DNA of 64,000 nt, from assembly GCA_947095585.1 (NCBI GenBank), contig OX352763.1, positions 110,649,908-110,713,907 on the forward strand, given 5' to 3'. Positions 1 through 11,947 of the stretch are shown piece by piece. The translations under genes were made by a program, and so were the position numbers. Each line of letters starts with the position of its first letter. Position 1 is the first letter of the stretch. Source of the DNA: Nephrocerus scutellatus (lineage: Eukaryota > Arthropoda > Insecta > Diptera > Pipunculidae). Below the pieces are notes generated by a model that saw only the letters and a program-made list of their open reading frames with translations, was not told the DNA's origin and ran no database searches.

Positions 1-671
1 TAGTCTATAAAAAGATGGTGTAGTGAATTTTGAAACTCTAGACATTTTTCCATCACCTGCCCAAGGGTGCAGATCGGATCAGTTGTTGATTTGCCTGGGA
101 TGAAGCCACACTGGTATGGACCAATGATGACTTTAGCGCATGTCTTGAAGGATAGAGGAGAAAATCTTATGCGCAGTACTTAACAACGTTATACTACGAT
201 AATTGCTGCAGGTTGTGATATCTCTTTTCTTATGTATGGGGCACAGAATGTCTCTTCGCCAGTATTCTGGCATCGCTTCTTCCTCCTTCCTTCCATAATA
301 GTTCATGAATTGCTTGGGGTGTTGCGGGGCCTCCTGTTTTAATCATCTCCGCTGGGATACCATAAGATCCATGAGAAAATTCTTAAATCGTTTAGCCGTT
401 TTCGTTGCCGTGGTCGTCCTCGTTCATCAGTGTATCCGAGGCTGATTTTGGGTTCCGTAATATGGTTTTTTTTTCGAGCGAGGTTATTGGCCTCGCTCCA
501 ACCTTACTTTGAAGCGATTAGCCCGATCATTTCGCTTTTCCTGTACTGGAGGAAAACTACCAGCGGCCACCATGCTTTGAACGCACTTCTACCAGTCAGA
601 TATAGTTGCGGCCACATGCATTTCTGAAGCATTTTGTCTTATTCGCCCTACTCTGCTGATGGCTGACCGCC
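1..671 (-). mobile_element. Family A LINE, internally deleted copy
   Basis: Bases 1-358 encode, on the minus strand, the reverse transcriptase segment around YQCGF and FIDFKAAYDS that recurs in all larger family A copies. At about 358-360 this jumps directly to the 5' end of the element: the start of the endonuclease region (NVRSLYR block) and the leader, ending at 671 with the complement of GGCGGTCAGCC. Most of the endonuclease and the linker are therefore deleted, while the true 5' terminus is kept. The copy runs off the left window edge. The frame is broken and no protein is expected. Confidence 0.85.
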
Positions 672-672
672 G

Positions 673-889
673 GCTTGCGATATCACCTTAACAAAATTGG
701 TGTGGGCTCAGTAGGTTCGGCTCGGTAGATGAAGAGTCATCCGAGCACATTCTCTTTAAATGCCAAACATTACTTCGGTTAAGGAGACGCATCTTTCACA
801 AGGAAATATGCTCGACAGCGGAGTTGAGAAATTCTGACACTAAGGATTTACTATCGTTCATTAGGGAGGTGGTACTTCTTTTAGAATAA
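673..889 (+). pseudogene. LINE C-terminal zinc-knuckle-like fragment
   Basis: The frame from 710 to the stop at 887-889 reads as the last ~60 residues of an RNase H-bearing LINE polyprotein. It has an SVDEESSEHILFKC stretch followed by a basic LRLRRRIF segment. In relatives this starts with a C-x-x-C pair. Here both cysteine codons are changed (Ser and Gly), so the metal-binding knuckle is lost. Upstream sequence back to 673 is probably more of the same element in another frame. It abuts the 5' end of the family A copy to its left. Confidence 0.55.
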
Positions 890-2439
890 GCATATTGAGT
901 TTTAACATTTATTCACATATATCCTCGAGTATATACTTATATTTCTACCTACTTGTCTTCGTCATATTAATAACAATTTTGATAATAAGTTTATTCATTC
1001 TGAATAATAAAATAAAAGGGATATCCAGATAGGGACATTCTTAATCTTCTCTTCAATCATTAATACCTCATCTTTATATCAAATGTGATTCAAATTTGAT
1101 TCGAAAATGCTTGTTCACTATTATCAATGACAATAAAAGGGTAAACAACACAGCCTTATCTTAAGTGTCTGTCGACAACCAATAAAGATAGGTAGGTGTG
1201 ATTGAGCAGAAAATTCTAAAGGTGTTCTTCCAATGTCTTTGTTTGGGTGTTCATCCCAAATCCCAAATAATGGTGTTGGCCTTGTATCGACATTAAATTC
1301 CATATTTGCCAATAATTGTTCTCCCACGCGTTAAGTGTGTCAAACCAACCATTCTCGCCACCAAATTGTATAGCGGCTGCGGATCTCTTGGGTTACTTTC
1401 ACATGGCACTGACGATTTTTCGTTAATTAATCGTTAATCGGCAGTTTTTCAGGAATTCGGCAATTGGATTTTATTTTTATTTACTTTTTATTGGCTTTTG
1501 AATGGCTGTTCCATTAGTTGTGTTTAACTTTTGTACTTGAACCCTTCTCTTCCTTATAAACAAACCAATTTAATTGCTCGAATTCTGACCTTGTTGTTAG
1601 CACGGAATTGGTAGTTATTGTGAAATCGATCTGTAACTCCATGAACGTTATTTTGCAGATACATATTCGGTGCGATCGTTTGTATCTAATTGCTTTGTCC
1701 TTAATTCGTGATTTCAGAATAAATTGACCGGCAATGAAAAAAGTTTGACGTCACAGTCGATTTGAGATTCGATTCGACACAGATTCCCAGCTCTGCGATC
1801 TTTGTGTAAATTTGTTCCGCTCTCTGAGTCATTTTACCAACTTGTATTCACTTGAAATAGTACTTGTTAGCTTAATGTTTGTTTGATTTTCATTAAAATT
1901 ATAGCTCAAATCATAATTAAATCATAAAATCATCGGTGGAGATAACTTTGATTTTTTATTGCGTTTGATGAGTCCAATAATCCGATTCATTACTTTGGTC
2001 TGGTCTCCGTTTCTTTATTTAATTAATTTTTCCTAGAAATTGTGATGTCAATTAAGCTGAAGTGACTCATCCCTATTTTGTGCAACTCTCATAATATCGC
2101 AAGTGCCCCCTTTAGTGGATTTTTCATTAAGAGTGCCCCATTTAAGCTCACTTGCGCTAACATAAAAGCAACACGATCTCAGAAAGTATCTTTTTGTTGA
2201 GTGTTTCCCGAAAATGGAATCAGAAAAATCGAAACAGTGTTCTGCCATCGAAATTTGTGTTTTACTTACTACTTGGTTAAATTGAAGAAAGACCCCTATT
2301 TCTTCCAAAACGGTTTCTGCCTCCAGGGCGAATTGTCAACCAACCATATGGTTCACGAAAGACTATATTTCCTGAATGTTGAAAATGTATTTTTTGTTCT
2401 CTCTCCAGATCGATGTTTGCATCGAGGAAACTGATAAAC
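890..2439. other. Unassigned AT-rich DNA
   Basis: I see no convincing gene or recognisable element here. The few open frames are short, lack supporting motifs and overlap one another on both strands. No tandem repeat is obvious. Confidence 0.5.
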
Positions 2440-4640
2440 TCGCATGGAAGTTTTTGTTGAAACGGAGTTGCGGAATAGTGTAGTCTATGTTGTTTGGGAT
2501 CCTGACTAAATTCAGGATAAAGGAGTGACCGACTTCATTTCTAGTCTACTGGGAGATAGCATTTAGGCGAATAGGCGAACTAGCGAGTGGTGTAAGGTCG
2601 AACAGAATATCCAATGCGTCGGAGGGGGTTGTACGAAGTACTCCGCTCATACATAGAGTAGCTGATCTTTCGACTTTGCTTAATTTCTCAAGAATTTACT
2701 TTCTTATTTAAGGCAGTCCACCATACTGCCACACCGTATAGAAGAGTGGGTCTTACTACCCCTGTATATAGCCAATGGATAATATGGGGTCTGCTACCAA
2801 TGGCATTTTTGCATGAAAAAAGTGCCACTGTGGCTTTACGAACTCTTTTTTGTATGTTAGGTTTCCAGCTCAGCTTTCTGTCCAAAATAAGACCCAAACA
2901 CTTGGCTCTATCGGAAAATGCTAAGCTTATAGCTTTTATAGAAAGAAGGTTTATATTTCCTGGTGAATAGGACAAGTTTTGTGAAGATTAACCCCTAAAC
3001 CCCAGCGATCTGCCCAGCAAGTTAGCTTGTTGAGAGTATTTTGTAGGAGTTCCTTTAAGGTATTCGGGTATTTTCCTGAGACGGCAATAGCAACGTCATC
3101 CGCATAAGCGATTACTCTGCAGCTCGTAGGCATACCAGCAGTTCATTCACCGCAAAGTTCCATAGAAGGGGGGACAGGACTCCACCTTGTCGGGTTTCTC
3201 TGCAGACAGATCTTCTAGCAGACGACACGCCTTTGCTTGAGTTAATAATTCTTCTTGTGAGCAGAAGATTAATCAATTCCCCAAGCGAGTCGTCCACCCT
3301 CAAAGTCGACAGGGCAGCCGTAATCGTAGATGTGTTGACGTTGTTAAAAGTGCCTTCAATGTCTAGGAATACCACCATTGTATAGTTCTTGTGGTGAAGG
3401 GAATGTTCAATAGAACGTACCCGTTGTATGCAGAGCTGTTTCTACAAACTTGCCTTTACAATACGCGTGCTGATTTGTCTTTTGTCAATGCGTGTGCATA
3501 TGAAGATATCGATCAGTCTTTCCAGTGTCTTTAGCACGAATGATGAAAGACTGATTAGTCTGACATCCATCGGACTAACATGCGAGCATTTGCTGGCTTT
3601 GAGTATTAAAACCACGTTTACTTCTCTCCATAAAACTGGAATATGGACCAGATCGAGACAACTCTTTAGAATTGTTTTCAGCAAAGGAAGGATAATATCC
3701 GAAATCCTTTCCAGCTCGGCTGGAATTATGCCATCACATCCTGCAGTTTTGTATGGTTTGAAGCTTTGTAGCGCCCAAAGCAGTTTGTCCTTATTTATCA
3801 GATCGTTGGAGATAGTTGTACGAGCGTCTGCCCTATCAAGGCCGACATTACTTAACACATGGTAGCTTCCCGTGAAGTGGGTATCTAAAAGCAGATTGAT
3901 CGATTCTTCGCTTGAAGTAGTCCACGAACTATCAGCCTTTTTCAGGCAGCTTGGCGTTATTGGATTGGTTGCGAGGATTTTTCTTAGCCTAGACGCCTCA
4001 GACGATTCTTCTATTTTATCATAGAAGAGTCTCCAAGAAGAGCGCTTGGCTGTCTTTAATTCTCTTTTATAAATTTGAGAGATGCTTTGTAAACATCCCA
4101 GTCGGCTTCTAATCTAGTAGCATTGGCTACGTTGAAAAGCTTCCTGCAGCTGCTTCTGAAATGCCCTAACTTCGAGGTCCACCAATGTGGTCTCTCCTTG
4201 CCTCTTGGACAAATCAGAGGGAAGGAGTCAGAAAGCGCTTTATTAAAAGCACAGGTGAGTAACTTGACCTTGTTGTCAAGTTCATTAGTGCTAAGGGGGG
4301 AATATTAAGATCAGAGTGTACGTTTAAATAGTGTTTTTGATTTATATATGGTGATTGGCGAGGGGTTTGTCATCTAAACTGAATTGTATCTTGTATGTAC
4401 CGGTGATCGGAGAAAGAGTGTTTAGCCGATACCTTCCATTCCAGAATTTGGTTGAGAGCTCCTGGTTAGGAAGGTTGTTTCATTACCAGTATTGACTTCA
4501 GTTAGGATAGTACCTAAAAAATAAACAAAAAGTAACTTACCCCTGTTGTTGATGTCGGAGCTGCCCCATAATGATGGATGGGCATTTGCACTAAATATCG
4601 TAACAATATATAGATTTCCCCTGTGTATAGCGAGTGGATT
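2440..4640 (-). mobile_element. Family D LINE (R1/LOA-like), degraded
   Basis: Read on the minus strand from 4640 downwards, the order is: an endonuclease end (HPSLWGSSDINNRGKLL block near 4530-4570), a linker with PHWWTSKLGHFRSSCRKLF (near 4120-4190), reverse transcriptase start (about 3860-3440), FLDIEGTFNNVNTST (3378-3330), RQGGVLSPLLWNF (near 3150-3190), AYADDVAIAVSG (near 3080-3110) and a thumb region ending SWKPNIQKRVRKATVALFS. The YADD catalytic motif is intact, but several frameshifts separate the blocks. The copy stops near 2440, before the RNase H region that the related copy at 60100-62455 retains. Family assignment is by remembered motif similarity. Confidence 0.85.
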
Positions 4641-5141
4641 TCTTAATTATGGCCAGTCACCCTAGCTCAAGTCATTCATTCAGCTGAGTGGATATTTGTA
4701 GTTACTGTTCTTAAGACGATAATGCACTAGCAATCGCCAATAATGTTGACCGATGTTTCCGAAATTATAAACTCATTCAGTCATTCACCAGAATGCCGTG
4801 ACGGACAAATTGAAATGGAATTCTTTCGCCGATATCCCACATTGCTTCGAGGAGTAGGAGCATCGCATCTTCGGTACTGCATTGCATCCAATTATTTTGA
4901 ATGGAATAAAGTAAATATTGAAAACAGTGTCATTGCATTTTGAATATTGCGCAAAAACACAAATCCGAACCTTGGGTTTGAGGTAATTTCTTAGCCGTAC
5001 CCGATATGCTAAGCAAATCGACTTAATCATAAAATATCCATTATGATGCTTCACAGCCAGCTACCTTCTACTTTGGAAATAAATAATGAGCCACCACTTA
5101 ATCATATCGCATTCATGCAAAATAGATTGCCTCCAACGATT

Positions 5142-5159
5142 CACACACACACACACACA
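5142..5159. repeat. (CA)n microsatellite
   Basis: A run of alternating C and A, about nine units, in otherwise unique sequence. Confidence 0.9.
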
Positions 5160-5335
5160 ACTGTAAACATATCTGTTACTTCTTTTTATCTAGCAGATAT
5201 TTCAAATCGATTCCGATGCGTTACAATATAACTTTGAAAATTGCATTGCACTGCTGCCTTACTTTAGCCGAATTGTGAAAATCCAAAAGCGACCAAACCA
5301 ATAAAATGGTAGAGCTTTGCAAAAGGAAGTCAGAC

Positions 5336-5358
5336 TGACAGACAGATAGACAGATAGC
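5336..5358. repeat. GACA/GATA tetranucleotide microsatellite
   Basis: Imperfect run of GACA and GATA units. A second short GATA stretch follows at about 5418-5432. Confidence 0.75.
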
Positions 5359-5469
5359 AGTGGGAATTCAGTTCACCGATAAAAGAAGCTGTATCGTTGT
5401 TATCTAATACCTACAGAGATAGAGATAGATAGCCAAAGTACCAAACTGGAATCTCTAAAGTGGTTTGTT

Positions 5470-5489
5470 AGTTGTTGTTGTTGTTGTTG
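5470..5489. repeat. (GTT)n microsatellite
   Basis: About seven GTT units, interrupted once by GCT. Confidence 0.85.
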
Positions 5490-7125
5490 CTGTTGTCGGT
5501 AAGACAGTAGTCACATCGTTCGTTTGGTTTGCAATTGGACTTTCATAACAAATGCATTGCATTGCATTTTCCCATTGGAACACCATCCATTAAAGAGACG
5601 ACTAAGTTTATTACAAGATGCCAGGTGCTTATATTTGGTCTGACCCGAATTTTTGCTCGCGTTATTATCTACTTAAATGGAATATCTATTGCTGTGTGGT
5701 TATAATTTTATATTCCTGATATAGGATTCAAGCAGAACAACGTCAGACTATAGCTTAGTAATCAAAAAACAAATGTAACAAGCCTTAAATTTTGGTGGCA
5801 TTTCCCCTCTAGCCAATATTTTCTCAGACATTCTGTTGGAATTGTTGTCAAGTGAAGTGAAGTTCTGTTGTTTAACAAACTGACCACCTTGACTATCATA
5901 ATCACATAGTAGAATTTAGTTTAAAACGATTAAGGCGATTTTATTTTTAGATTTTCCTCTTTTCCGTTTAAGAGAAATAAACGCAACAAAGCACACAATG
6001 GCATCAATTACAAAGTGATTCGAAGTCAATGTTGAAGCTTAATATATGCGAACTTCACAGTAAAGACGGTTACTTTGCGTTAAACCGATACTGATGAAGG
6101 TTTTCTTAACAAAAACGTTAAACCTCAAGATGACCCCATTTAAGTTTTTCTCGATTTGTGGGTTTCTTGTGATATGAGGTGATGTGTCTGCGTCCTTGTC
6201 CGTTCTCATGTTTAAGTACTTGAAGGTACAAATTCTTCTGGTTTACTCTTGACATGAAAATACCGACGACTTGTGGAAGTAAAAACGACAAGAGTTTTGT
6301 TCTAGTCTTTGATTACAACCGTAACAGAATTTTTTACAAAATTGTGTGATAGATGGTATCTTCCGTCGTAATTTTGCTAATGATATGGAGGTGGCTATTG
6401 GTGTTCTTTACGACAATGTCAGGTTATTCTACCTTTGCTAGCTTTGGGATATATCTCATATTTTAGAGCAAGTTCTCAGGACCCAATGGGACATGAGACC
6501 TTTTTATAGTGTGAGTTGAACCAAAAAACTGACATAGTTGGAACAGAGCAGTGGACTGCCTATACGTCGGAAGACACAAGCAGTTTCCATTTCCACCAGC
6601 AAAGTCGAATTACAATGAACGCTATCAGCAAATATTAAATAGGTTATACAGCGATAGGGTTGTTACAGAGGCACATCTTAGTGAACAGCTAAGAAAGTCA
6701 TGATATATGTTAGAATTAATAGATGGATTCCCACAGATGCTGATGTAATAGAATTGTTCTTGGGGTTTATGACGTGCATAGCTCTTGTAAAGTTGGTATT
6801 CTTCTAGACTTTAAGTCAAGTAGTGGCATAGATAACCGCGATCTGTAATGTCATTAAAACGCAACGAAACAACTCAACTTCTTATAGACAACTCCTCATA
6901 GACGTCTTCCTTTCGACCTTTTGGAGTTAAAGTAATGAAAGTGGTATGGAAAGCTTGATGTACAATTGATTCTAGGAATTGCAGTTGTTAATGCATGGGC
7001 GTTTGATCCTACTCTATTATATTTTATTCATTTTATTATCCAGGTCAGTATTTAACGAGTCTTACATACGTTTTTGTATGAGTTCCGCAAAGAGAAGGCA
7101 CGTTTCTCAAACTTATATGAGAAAC

Positions 7126-7245
7126 TTAGAGGAAGAAAGAGAGAGTGAGCGAGAGGGATATAGAGGGAGCGAGTGAGAGAGAGTGAGATAGAGATAAAGG
7201 GAGAGCGAGATCGAAAGAGAGAGGAAGAGAAAGAAAGAGATATTT
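7126..7245. repeat. GA-rich low-complexity tract
   Basis: An almost pure purine tract of imperfect GAGA/GAGC/GAAA units that ends where the family B sequence begins. Open frames here (Leu/Ser-rich on the minus strand) are a composition artefact. Confidence 0.85.
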
Positions 7246-7249
7246 AAAA

Positions 7250-7706
7250 GTAGCAGACAAGAGATCATTACAAAAAAAAAAAAAAAAAAATAAGAAAGAG
7301 TATAGGGGACAAACCGGAGCCCTGTGGAACACCAGCATTTCCGACTTTAACTGTCCACAAAAACTTGAATTGAGCGCTCCGAAAAATATAGTTACTTATC
7401 CATTAAAGTAGTTTTTCATCAACTCCATTAGAACGAATTTAGGACAGAAGAGATTGATGACAGACTGTGTCAAATACCTTGGAAATATCGAGTGCAACAA
7501 CTTTGCTTTCACCGAATTGATGAAAAGTTTGGTTCCACTATTCGGTAAGTTATGCCATCAAATCACGAGTAGAACGTTGCTCACGAAATCTGTGCTACCG
7601 GTCACTAAGGATTTCGTGTGCTTCCAGATATTTCAGGTGCAAACAATTTATCAGCGTTTCCATTGCCTGTCTCAGTATCAATGGTGCAATGCGTACCAGC
7701 ATTAGG
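7250..7706 (-). mobile_element. Family B LINE fragment with internal poly-A
   Basis: It matches the other family B copies from the GAGATCATT landmark (7259) through the reverse transcriptase blocks encoding the GVPQGS/SPTLF region and the AFDTVCH-type region. An A19 run at 7272-7290 sits inside the element where other copies read only ATTAATAAAAATGAG. The LINE therefore continues on both sides of the A run, which is not its tail. Stops and frameshifts break it. Confidence 0.75.
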
Positions 7707-7747
7707 CGCTAACGTAAATCTGCAAATCTTTATTAGGAAGACTGTTG

Positions 7748-7850
7748 ATGCTGCTGTTATGTTGCAGCTAGAATACTATTATAAGCCAGGTGACCATGTG
7801 GGACACATGAAAATTCTTGACACTGTAAAGATTTCGTGATGCTACTGCTG
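7748..7850 (+). mobile_element. Family E LINE linker fragment
   Basis: It reads LQLEYYYKPGDHVGHMKIL, matching the KPGDYVGHLKIL block that precedes the RNase H in the longer copy at 53465. Only about 100 bp of the element is left. Confidence 0.6.
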
Positions 7851-7879
7851 CCCAGATTAATATGGATTTCTCTGCTACC

Positions 7880-8165
7880 TAGCATGGAGATGATCCATTG
7901 TTAAAGGAGTTGATCTAGAGTGATAGCTTACTGGATGGCGTAAATGTGGAGTCTCCTTCTAAAAGAGAACCCGAGGAAGGCGGCAAGAGTAAATTGTTTA
8001 TAATTAAGGGAGTACTCAATATTGCGCACCTCCTCGTGTAGAGCCGTCTCCGTAGACCTGCCTTGAAGGTAAGCATGTTGATATATACATAAGATCGTAT
8101 CTCCGACAATAGACTAAGAGGTTTTAAATGGCCACTTGTGCCTGCTTCGGGAATAAATACTACTC
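7880..8165 (-). pseudogene. RNase H-type LINE reverse transcriptase fragment
   Basis: The minus-strand frames begin VFIPEAG near 8155 and continue through LKPLSLLSEIRSYVYIN and the HTRRCAI-type region. This is the layout of the start of the reverse transcriptase in R1/LOA-like elements (compare the NVVFIPIAGKCSHVS block of family D at about 62230). It is too decayed to assign to a family. The family F insertion at 8244 lies just downstream. Confidence 0.5.
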
Positions 8166-8230
8166 GTACTCTTCTTCAACTGCAGGGAACATAGCTAAGT
8201 CGTTAGCAATTTCTAAAGACATTCATTAGC

Positions 8231-8243
8231 AAAGAATTCGACA
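8231..8243. repeat. Left 13-bp target-site duplication of family F copy
   Basis: AAAGAATTCGACA here is identical to 9741-9753. The two copies bracket the family F element at 8244-9740. Confidence 0.75.
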
Positions 8244-9740
8244 GAGGTGACAAACGTATGTTACAATATATTAACAACCTGGCCTCAGAAGCAGAGGAAG
8301 CAGCGAGCAGGTGCGATAGCAGAACCATTTACAGAATCACCAAAGAGCTGACAGGTGGTCACCGCTCTAGCCAACATCCGGTGAAAGGCCTAGATGGTGC
8401 CGTACTCGTTTCAGATGAGGATCAGCTCAAGCGAGAGAAGGAGCCTTTTTCTACGGTCCTTGACCGTGTATTCGCCAACGATATGATATGCACCCAAATC
8501 AAACGGAGCTGCACCAAATGACCAAAAATATGGAAATGTGGACAACCGGTAGAGAGAGTTTCCAATATCTGGGAGTATTGTCTTGACCGAAGGTGGAACC
8601 AAACAGGACATTGTCAATCGAATCGGCAAAGCAAAATTAGTGTTTGGAATGACGTCCATGATATGGCGAAATAATGCGATCAGCTTAAACATCAAACTGC
8701 GACTGTTCCATTCAAATGTTGAATCTGTGCTGTTGTATGGTTGCAGCACTTGGAAGGTGACCGCTACTTTCACAAAAATATTACAAACGTTCGTAAAGAG
8801 GTGACTACGACACATCTTAATGGTTTTCTGGCCTAACCGTATCTATAACAAACATCTTTACCAGAAAACGGGTCAGGAAGAAATAGGCACAACCATCCAA
8901 CGACGGAAGTGGCAGTGGATTGGCCATGCACTCCGAAAAGGCAACAGTTCCATAGCAAACTACGCAATGCAATGGAATCCGTTATCTTAGGATGGCAGAA
9001 GAACAGGTCGTCTGAGAAATACATGGCGCACAACAGTTGAGGAGGAGTCACGGCAATTGGGGAAGAGTTGGAGAGAGCTGAAGTTCATTGCCAGGAGCCG
9101 CACGCGTCCATCATAGACCGATGTGGCAGTATGAACTCAATGGTTATAGCAATATCCTATCAATATCCTTGCCGATCTTTGGTTTTCGACAACCGGTTGA
9201 GATATGCAACTCCACAGAAAACGCATCATCGCACCGGTAACATCAGCTAGGGCGGCTCTGATGTACGAAAGATTTTGGTAACTCCAGACCTTCAGCTGAT
9301 GTTACCATGCTAGCTCTCTACCAGCATTAGGGTAGTAAACCACCAGCCACTACGTAGGTCAAGCCCAGAAAGAAACAAGATTCTCAACCAAAAGATGGCC
9401 CAGAATCAGCTAACCTCCAAGGAGATCAACCTTATCTGTGGCCGGAACCAACACCCGTACTACCAACGCGACCTTGGTGAGATCTGTCGTCAAGAGACTC
9501 AGTTCGTTCAGTATGAGTGCCTGGGCGTAGGTACGCTACAGCCTTGGCAGAACATCGTCCGGAGCTCCGAACCGAATCATTTGTCACAGGATACCATGCT
9601 ATCCTAGGCGGCCCAGGATAGAAACTATTCCAGGCACCTACGAACCTGCAGTTGTACGGTATGGCTGCTAAATACGAAGACAGTGTACGTTCTAGACATT
9701 CTTAGTACTAGCAGCCTTGCCTTGTAAGTAAAAGTAAAGT
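8244..9740 (+). mobile_element. Family F LINE, 5'-truncated, with target duplication
   Basis: The element begins inside its coding region (NNLASEAEEAASRCDSRTIY, then ELTGGHRSSQHP). It loses most of the reverse transcriptase near 8500-8540 and resumes at the thumb (RIGKAKLVFGM, LRLFHSNVESVLLYGCSTW). It ends with the KWQWIGHALRKG and TWRTTVEEESRQLGKSW blocks common to this family. The 3' part (9260-9740) has no recognised coding and ends in an AAGTAAAAGTAAAGT-type tail. A perfect 13-bp direct repeat flanks it, as expected of target-primed reverse transcription. In-frame stops show it is dead. Confidence 0.8.
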
Positions 9741-9753
9741 AAAGAATTCGACA
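9741..9753. repeat. Right 13-bp target-site duplication
   Basis: Identical to 8231-8243. It directly follows the A-rich tail of the element. Confidence 0.75.
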
Positions 9754-9971
9754 CATCTATGGACTTCTGGAGCATAATTTGTTGTATACCGTGAAGGCTG
9801 GGTGATTTGTACGCCAAGAAACTGCAAATGACCAAGGAAACCGTTTACCTACCTTGCTACGCCTAGTTGTTTATACTAAAAGGAGGTGGAATATATCTGC
9901 AGATTTTATCACCATACAAAAACCTTAGAGATTTTCAAAGGTTGTTTCGAATCCGCCCACTTTTACGCCCC

Positions 9972-10060
9972 TAATAATAATAATAATAATATTCGGCGTG
10001 ACAGACCGTTCCGGTCCAAGGCCTAGCCTCTCGCGACCATTTGTGTTGTGCATGTATATT
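9972..10060 (-). mobile_element. Possible LINE 3' end with (ATT)n tail
   Basis: An AAT repeat at about 9973-9991 is followed by a GC-richer block. Read on the minus strand, that block runs into an ATT-repeat tail, a layout common for LINE 3' ends. No coding is recognisable, so this is a structural guess. Confidence 0.35.
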
Positions 10061-11559
10061 TTTGGCCCTTACAGCATTTTAATACTTATGCGCTGCGCTA
10101 CCTTCTATCGGGACGGTGGTAAGTGAATTATTTAAACGGCAAAAGATACGTTGGTTAATTCTCTATACAATCTCTGAACGCACCAAATTTGCCACGCCCC
10201 TCTAATTGGTTTAGTATGAAATTTTTTGAAAAAAGAAAACTTTTTACACGATGCATTTAAACCAGATCTCTCATGGTTCACAGTTGTTTTTCCAGCTAAT
10301 TACAGTTTATTGTTAATCAAAGAATGTTAATCAATGTTTTGGAATTAAAACTCCATTGTTCTGATTGCAATTATGACTTCGCACTTCATTACCTCAATTA
10401 TAGCTGCAACTGCAGCTAACATGCAATCATCCATTTAGGATCTGTAATAAATGATTTAAAGTGCGATACATGTTATTTCAATATTACGATGTTCTCTGTA
10501 TTGAAGTGTAATCGCGCAATAATCATAAATTACCATATTAATGTAGGATTACCATACAAGCTCAACTTTCTGCAATTGCACAGAAATTTGAGAGCATTTA
10601 GTGTGTGCGTACCAACAAAACCAGCCATTACACAATGACATAAATGTCATTAAGTGCCGACTTAATGACCTTTATGTGAGTATTGGAAGTGCAGTGCAGA
10701 ATATCGGTCGAACTTTCTTTATTGTTCGATTCGGGATATCGGGATGTGTGATGATGGGAAATGCTCCGAGAAAATTCACCAAACACAGATACAATTAGAG
10801 TCATGATCGGTAGGTAGGTCAATAGAAGTTAAAAAGAGCTCCAATGGCATAAATAGAGTAATGAGCATAGATGTTAATTTGCAATTTACAATGCACTGTT
10901 GTTAAACAAAAAATGGTAATATTATTTTCTGCCTTATAAGAAACTTGAACTCAACTGAAATTGTGCCAATCATTCAAGAAATAAACGCCAAACGTTCGCC
11001 TCCGCGGATGACTAACTGCATTATAATAAAAATGCCAGAAATGTGTTATGTGTTATTACAACGACCGCCGTTGGAGGGAACCCCTGCTGCTAACCTGACC
11101 TGAACGGATATTCCCTTCACTTTTTTACCATGTGCTTTGTTTTGAATAAAGGTGCGTGAGCAGATTTCACAATCCATTTCACTTTCGTGAATATTGGTAA
11201 GATTTTTACTCACTGCACTGATGTGTATATGTAAGCGTTGATGGAAAACGTGTATTTACTCCTTTTGTTCCAAGTTTCTGGTTGCCTTGTAAAATTCATC
11301 AAAAGAGCAATTTTTTGAAGGATGTTGTCGTAAAAAATGGAAGAGAAGGTAAACACAATTTCTTGCTTCTGTACACAATTTTCGTGTAAACTTTAGAGCA
11401 TTGATGCGGAGCGTGAAAGGGATGTTAGATGGATGGTGAAAAAAAACGATACCTGTTCAAATGAAGAATTTTATTGGCCATAAAGAGAGACGGATGGTAA
11501 AAGAAATCGAAAAGTTTACTAAAGGAACACTTAAATTGTAATAGTATGTAGTATACTAT
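10061..11559. other. Unassigned AT-rich DNA
   Basis: No supported gene, RNA or repeat. Short open frames near 10601-10822 overlap on both strands and show no motif. Confidence 0.45.
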
Positions 11560-11947
11560 CGTAGGTAGGTTGGTAGAGTGGTGATATTCGCTGCACTAGA
11601 GGCGCTAGAGTACGCCATTTTCATGCCACATAACTCTAGGGACCAAGCAATGTATATTTGAGTGGTTTAGATTCAGCCTGTAGCGTTCAGATACGTTTCC
11701 AATTTAATGAGCCTGTTATCTGAGAGCTATTTCAGTTCGGCCAAAAATGGTTTACCTAAATTACGGAGGCCTAACAATGCTAGGGCTAGGACAACTACAG
11801 AGAAAGAGTATGAGAGTTTGTTTCTGATTTGCACCTGCAAAGATGCTTGTAAGGGTCCTTGGTATCAACTCGGTAGTTTTCCTTTTGTTGTAGGATGACC
11901 GTACCATTCTTGATATGACGCAGTTCGACAGACTGCTCCATCTTAGT
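11560..11947 (-). mobile_element. Family C LINE 3' fragment
   Basis: It shares blocks with 34862-35130, for example CCTGTAGCGTTCAGATACG and CAGTTCGGCCAAAAATGG versus their counterparts there. The second copy continues into an RNase H domain on the minus strand, so this is the C-terminal coding and 3' end of that element. It abuts the family B tail at 11948. Confidence 0.65.

Larger units (their letters stand above)
4641..7249. other. Unassigned DNA with simple repeats
   Basis: No supported gene. It contains simple repeats annotated separately and short non-overlapping open frames without motifs. The block around 6360-6960 might include old coding repeat remnants, but I could not identify any. 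Confidence 0.4.

Noticed and set aside
9880..9960. B-box-like GTTTCGAATCC suggesting a tRNA or SINE promoter
   Set aside because: No A box at the right distance and no cloverleaf can be drawn.
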